This document shows positions 60,544-64,000 of a DNA stretch of 64,000 nucleotides, piece by piece. Numbering within the stretch: position 1 is the stretch's first letter; each line of letters starts with the position of its first letter. Both the position numbers and the translations under genes were made by a program. The notes under the pieces are model-generated. The model made no database searches and was not told the origin of the DNA. It saw only the letters and a program-made list of their open reading frames with translations. Source of the DNA: Lichenihabitans psoromatis (GTDB taxonomy: Bacteria > Pseudomonadota > Alphaproteobacteria > Rhizobiales > Beijerinckiaceae); contig NZ_CP036515.1 of the NCBI RefSeq assembly GCF_004323635.1, positions 1,440,501 to 1,504,500 on the forward strand, given 5' to 3'.

Positions 60544-62078
60544 GTCTCGGTGAGGGCGCGATCGCCCGCTTTAAGAAAAGCGCGCAGATCCGTGCTCTGG
60601 TTCGGGTCGAGCGCCACGTCGATCGCCGCGCGGAACCCGCCGATATGCGGGTTGGGGACCAGGAACGAGCGCGTGATCTTGCCGCTGGTGGAGGTCGGCA
60701 CGACACTGACGAGCGAGGGGTCTGCGCTGAAATAGGAAAGATCGCCGCCCGAGAAGTCGATCAGGAAGCGGCGTGATCCGGGTGCCACGACCTCGTTGGA
60801 CCCGAGCGAGCGCGCCTGGGTCTGGAAAGTCTTGCTAACCCGCCCACCCGGCGACAGGCGGGTGAGGTTGAGGCTCGACGTGATGCTGTAGGCGTAGGAA
60901 ACCGACTTGCCTTGCTCGATCGGGTCATGCGCCGTCCAGGCCGCGACGATATTGTCGTTGGTCTCGTCGGAGGTCGGTAGTTCCACCAGTTCGACACGGC
61001 CCTCGCCCCAGGTGCCCCGTGGCTCGACCCAGTAGCTCGGCCGCAATTCGTAATTCAGATCGAGGTCTTGATAGTCCTCGAAGCTGCGATCGCGTTGCAG
61101 CAGGCCGAAGCCGGCGGTGTTGCTGTCGAGGAAGGCCGAGACCTCCGTCATGGCGGGGTTCCGCAGCGGACGCCAAATCCATTCGCCGGTGCCGGAATGG
61201 AGCAGCAGACCGTCGGAATCGTGCAGTTCTGGGCGGAAGTCGCCTGAAAAGCGGCGGTCGTTCTGGCTCGTGAAAAACATCGACGTCAGCGCTGCGATGC
61301 CGATCTTGGCACCCGACCGGCGCGGAAAGAGCGTCATATCGACATCCACGACGGTTTCGTTGCCGGGATAAAGATCGAACCGGAACGCGCCAGTGACGGC
61401 GTCGCCGTCGAGCAGCGCATAAATCGTCACGCGCGTCGCCCCCGGTGCCGGCGCCTCGATCCAGAATTCGCGGAAGAACGGGAATGCCTCGTTGTCGGTG
61501 CCTGCATTCACGGTCAGGCCGCGGGCCGACATGCCGTAATGCTGATTGCGGCCGAGAAAGCGGAAGTAGCTCGCACCCAAAAACGCAATGACCTCGTCCA
61601 TGACGTCGGGACGGTTCAGCGGATAATGAAGCCTGAAGCCGGCGAAGCCGAGGTTGACCGGCAGCGGCTTGTCGATCTTGTTGCGGCCGTAGTCGAACAG
61701 CCCGGTCGAATAGGGGACGGGTGTCGCGATCCCTTCATGCACGATGTTGACCGTGACGGGGCGGGGATAGAGATGGCCGAGATGGAACATCTCCAACCGG
61801 AACGGACTGCCGTCCTGGCCGAGCAGCGCCCTGTCGGGCCTGAACCGGATGTCGCGCCAAGCATCGAAGTCGAGCCTGGCGATCGAATCCGGGAGGGCCG
61901 GGGGCGTCGCCTCGAACGGCGCGGTGCCGAGTTCACGGGCACGTTTCAGAACATCTTCAAAGCCAAATTTCGGCACGGGCTGCCCCGGAGCGGTTTGGGC
62001 GAAGGCGCGCGGCGCGAGGCCGAGGGCTGCTCCGGCCGCGAGGCCCGAAACGACACGACGACGGTTGAGGTCCTGCAT
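60516..62078 (-). CDS. opgG: Glucan biosynthesis protein MdoG/OpgG
   Basis: A 520-residue periplasmic protein needed for osmoregulated periplasmic glucan. A Tat signal is visible: NRRRVVSGLAAGAALGLAPRAFA (residues ~4-27, RR). Mature motifs: FGFEDVLKRARELGTAPF, DIRFRPDRALLG, HYGMSARGLTVNAG (~160), SSLNLTRLSP and the immunoglobulin-like end TETWTFPWKAV. ATG 62078 is preferred over an upstream in-frame ATG. The glucosyltransferase opgH is not seen in the window. Confidence 0.92.
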   Translation of the reverse strand: MQDLNRRRVVSGLAAGAALGLAPRAFAQTAPGQPVPKFGFEDVLKRARELGTAPFEATPPALPDSIARLDFDAWRDIRFRPDRALLGQDGSPFRLEMFHLGHLYPRPVTVNIVHEGIATPVPYSTGLFDYGRNKIDKPLPVNLGFAGFRLHYPLNRPDVMDEVIAFLGASYFRFLGRNQHYGMSARGLTVNAGTDNEAFPFFREFWIEAPAPGATRVTIYALLDGDAVTGAFRFDLYPGNETVVDVDMTLFPRRSGAKIGIAALTSMFFTSQNDRRFSGDFRPELHDSDGLLLHSGTGEWIWRPLRNPAMTEVSAFLDSNTAGFGLLQRDRSFEDYQDLDLNYELRPSYWVEPRGTWGEGRVELVELPTSDETNDNIVAAWTAHDPIEQGKSVSYAYSITSSLNLTRLSPGGRVSKTFQTQARSLGSNEVVAPGSRRFLIDFSGGDLSYFSADPSLVSVVPTSTSGKITRSFLVPNPHIGGFRAAIDVALDPNQSTDLRAFLKAGDRALTETWTFPWKAV

Positions 62079-62286
62079 GATCACACTTCGGCGCAAACGT
62101 AACACAAGGACGAGCATCGACCGAAGCCCACGCCCGCAGCGGAGGTAGCGGGCTTACGGGGCCGGGGCAACCCACCGGGCCGGGATCCGACGGCTTTTGC
62201 TGGCAGAACTTGCATTATGGGGACTGAGGCGCGATGGGTGCGTCCGTCGTCTTCCCGCGCCGCCGGCCGGTGCTTATGTTGTGCCG
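62079..62286. promoter_or_regulatory. Divergent opgG-uvrC intergenic region
   Basis: Both start codons lie outside this 208-base stretch, which should contain the promoters of the two genes. No consensus element or operator is obvious. Confidence 0.4.
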
Positions 62287-64000
62287 ATGAATCGGTCCGC
62301 CCCCCTTTCGACCCACGACGCCTCGGATACCGGGCAAGAGCAACCAGAGCTGCGGCAGCAGGAGATGATGAGCCAAGAGGTCAGCGACGATCGTCTGAGC
62401 GAGGACGACGCCGACGGGTTTGACGAGGCCGCCTCGGGGATCGATCTCGGGTTGGATGACGAGAGCGCCGCTCCGGCCTCGGTCCGCAGCGGCGCGGCCG
62501 TGATCCGCCGCTATTGGAGCGCGCTCCCGCTCGGGCCGGGTGTCTATCGCATGCTGAACGACGCCGGCGAGGTGCTCTACGTCGGCAAGGCCAAGAGCCT
62601 GAAGAAGCGGGTCGCGAGCTATACGCGGGCGACGGGCCATTCGCGTCGCATCGCGCAAATGATTGCCGCCACCGCCTCGATGATGTTCGTATCGACCGCG
62701 ACCGAAACCGAAGCGCTGCTCCTCGAAGCCAACTATATCAAGCAGATGCGGCCGCGGTTCAACGTGCTGCTCCGCGACGACAAGTCTTTCCCCTATATTC
62801 TGGTCACGGGGGACCATCGCGCGCCGCAACTCACCAAACATCGCGGCGCACGCAACCGGACAGGCGACTATTTCGGTCCGTTTGCGAGCGTCATGGCGGT
62901 GAACCGCACGCTGGCGGCGCTGCAGCGCGCTTTTCTGCTCCGCTCCTGCTCGGACAGCTATTTCGAGAACCGCACACGGCCGTGCCTGCTGCATCAGATC
63001 AAGCGCTGCGCCGGGCCGTGCACCGACGAGGTCAGTCGCGAGGATTATGCCGAACTGGTCGAGGAGACGCGCGGCTTTTTAACCGGCAAGAGCCGCGCTG
63101 TGCGGGAGCGTCTCGCGCTCGATATGGTGTCGGCCAGCGACGCGATGGAGTTCGAGCGGGCGGCGCGGTTGCGCGACCGCATCGCCGCCATGTCGGCCAT
63201 CCAGGGCACGCAGGGCATCAACCCGAAGAGCGTGGAGGAAGCGGATGTTTTCACAATCCTCGAAGAAGCCGGACAATATGCGGTGGAGGTCTTCTTCTTC
63301 CGCACGTATCAGAACTGGGGCAATCGCGCCTATTATCCGCGCGCCGATCGGAGCCTCGGGCCAGCCGAGGTGCTGGGTGCGTTTCTGGCGCAATTCTACC
63401 TCGACAAGCCGCCGGCGCGTCTCATTCTGCTGTCGCATTCTGTCGATGACCAGGGCCTGCTCGAGGCCGCCTTGTGCGAGCGCGCGGGCTATCGCGTCGA
63501 GATCGCCGTGCCGCAGAGGGGCGAGAAGAAAGATCTGGTCGATCATGCGGCCCAAAATGGGCGGGAGGCGCTGTCACGCAAATTATCCGACACCGCCAGC
63601 CAGGAAAAGCTTCTGACCGCGCTCGGGGCCGCCTTCGGTGTGACCCGGACACTCAATAGAGTCGAGGTCTACGACAACTCGCACATCATGGGCACCAACG
63701 CGGTGGGCGCCATGATCGTGGCCGGACCTTCGGGCTTCTTGAAGCCGCATTACCGAACCTTCAACATGAACGACAAGCTGTTCACGCCCGGCGATGATTT
63801 CGGCATGATGCGGGACATGCTGCGTCGCCGCTTTGCGAGGCTCATGAAGGATGCGCCGCCGGCCGCAACGGTCGGTCAGGCCGATGGTGCGCGCGGATCG
63901 GCGACGGATCTTCCGCCCGAGGCGGCCGACGTGCTGGCCCATCAGACCGGAATCGCCGAGGACCGATCAGAGGATCGGGAGGCGACCCCGCTGTCGGAAG
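62287..64000 (+). CDS. uvrC: Excinuclease ABC subunit C (UvrC), cut by the window edge
   Basis: The frame is open to base 64000, so only ~571 residues are seen. GIY-YIG domain: [33 protein letters not shown], then [20 protein letters not shown] domain follows with [21 protein letters not shown] helix. UvrC makes both incisions in nucleotide-excision repair. The first ~75 residues (from ATG 62287) are a polar, acidic extension before the GIY-YIG start; later residues ~520-571 are a low-complexity insertion rich in Ala/Asp/Glu. An ATG at 62365 is an alternative start. Confidence 0.95.
   Translation, partial: MNRSAPLSTHDASDTGQEQPELRQQEMMSQEVSDDRLSEDDADGFDEAASGIDLGLDDESAAPASVRSGAAVIRRYWSALPLGPGVYRMLNDAGEVLYVGKAKSLKKRVASYTRATGHSRRIAQMIAATASMMFVSTATETEALLLEANYIKQMRPRFNVLLRDDKSFPYILVTGDHRAPQLTKHRGARNRTGDYFGPFASVMAVNRTLAALQRAFLLRSCSDSYFENRTRPCLLHQIKRCAGPCTDEVSREDYAELVEETRGFLTGKSRAVRERLALDMVSASDAMEFERAARLRDRIAAMSAIQGTQGINPKSVEEADVFTILEEAGQYAVEVFFFRTYQNWGNRAYYPRADRSLGPAEVLGAFLAQFYLDKPPARLILLSHSVDDQGLLEAALCERAGYRVEIAVPQRGEKKDLVDHAAQNGREALSRKLSDTASQEKLLTALGAAFGVTRTLNRVEVYDNSHIMGTNAVGAMIVAGPSGFLKPHYRTFNMNDKLFTPGDDFGMMRDMLRRRFARLMKDAPPAATVGQADGARGSATDLPPEAADVLAHQTGIAEDRSEDREATPLSE

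Overview
The window is high-GC chromosomal DNA from an alphaproteobacterium, most likely of the order Hyphomicrobiales (Rhizobiales). The evidence is a CtrA-inhibitor gene of the SciP type, CtrA-type sites (TTAA-N7-TTAA), a PhaR polyhydroxybutyrate regulator next to a thiolase, an ftsE-ftsX block beside an MJ0042-type zinc-ribbon gene, ccmABCD-ccmG order, and a probable small RNA of the alphaproteobacterial mmgR/suhB family. No rRNA or tRNA gene, CRISPR array, transposase or integrase was recognised. The genus cannot be told from the sequence.

Layout. 1-5650: a sugar ABC-importer operon (binding-protein tail, two permeases, SIS-domain isomerase/deaminase, ATPase, GatZ/KbaZ-like protein), which suggests amino-sugar or galactose-type catabolism. 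5753-9891 (minus): a small secreted protein, an FkbM methyltransferase and a large TPR-glycosyltransferase, with lower GC. 10297-24656: ilvC, a sugar 1-dehydrogenase, pdxY, dps, phaA/phaR, infC (ATT start), a response regulator-PhzF-Nudix operon, secreted proteins, an aldo-keto reductase and acnA. 24751-28815: ccmABCDG for cytochrome c haem export and thiol reduction, a TspO-like protein and hpt. 28914-32919: zinc-ribbon protein, ftsE, ftsX, a YdcF-like protein and an acyltransferase. 33605-42567: an ATPase-less ABC membrane domain, folP-folK, trxA, aroK-aroB, a CorC/HlyC-type protein, gloB and secreted proteins of unknown role. 42655-45777: pstS-pstC-pstA with a Pho box but no pstB or phoU. 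45982-54789: ispG, then the two subunits of a propionyl-CoA-type carboxylase. 55088-64000: sciP, a sialidase-like secreted protein, a diguanylate cyclase, hisN-like phosphatase, the small RNA, N-formylglutamate amidohydrolase, a GNAT protein, mdoG/opgG and the start of uvrC.

The most unusual part is 48988-51998. An AT-rich island of two overlapping minus-strand genes lies between pccB and pccA: a reverse transcriptase with a long helical C-terminal extension, and a 236-residue partner carrying a PD-(D/E)xK-like motif. Beside it is a decayed copy of the first ~110 bases of pccA. This looks like an acquired reverse-transcriptase defence-type module with an undescribed partner. The function is inferred; the open frames, motifs and overlap are seen directly.
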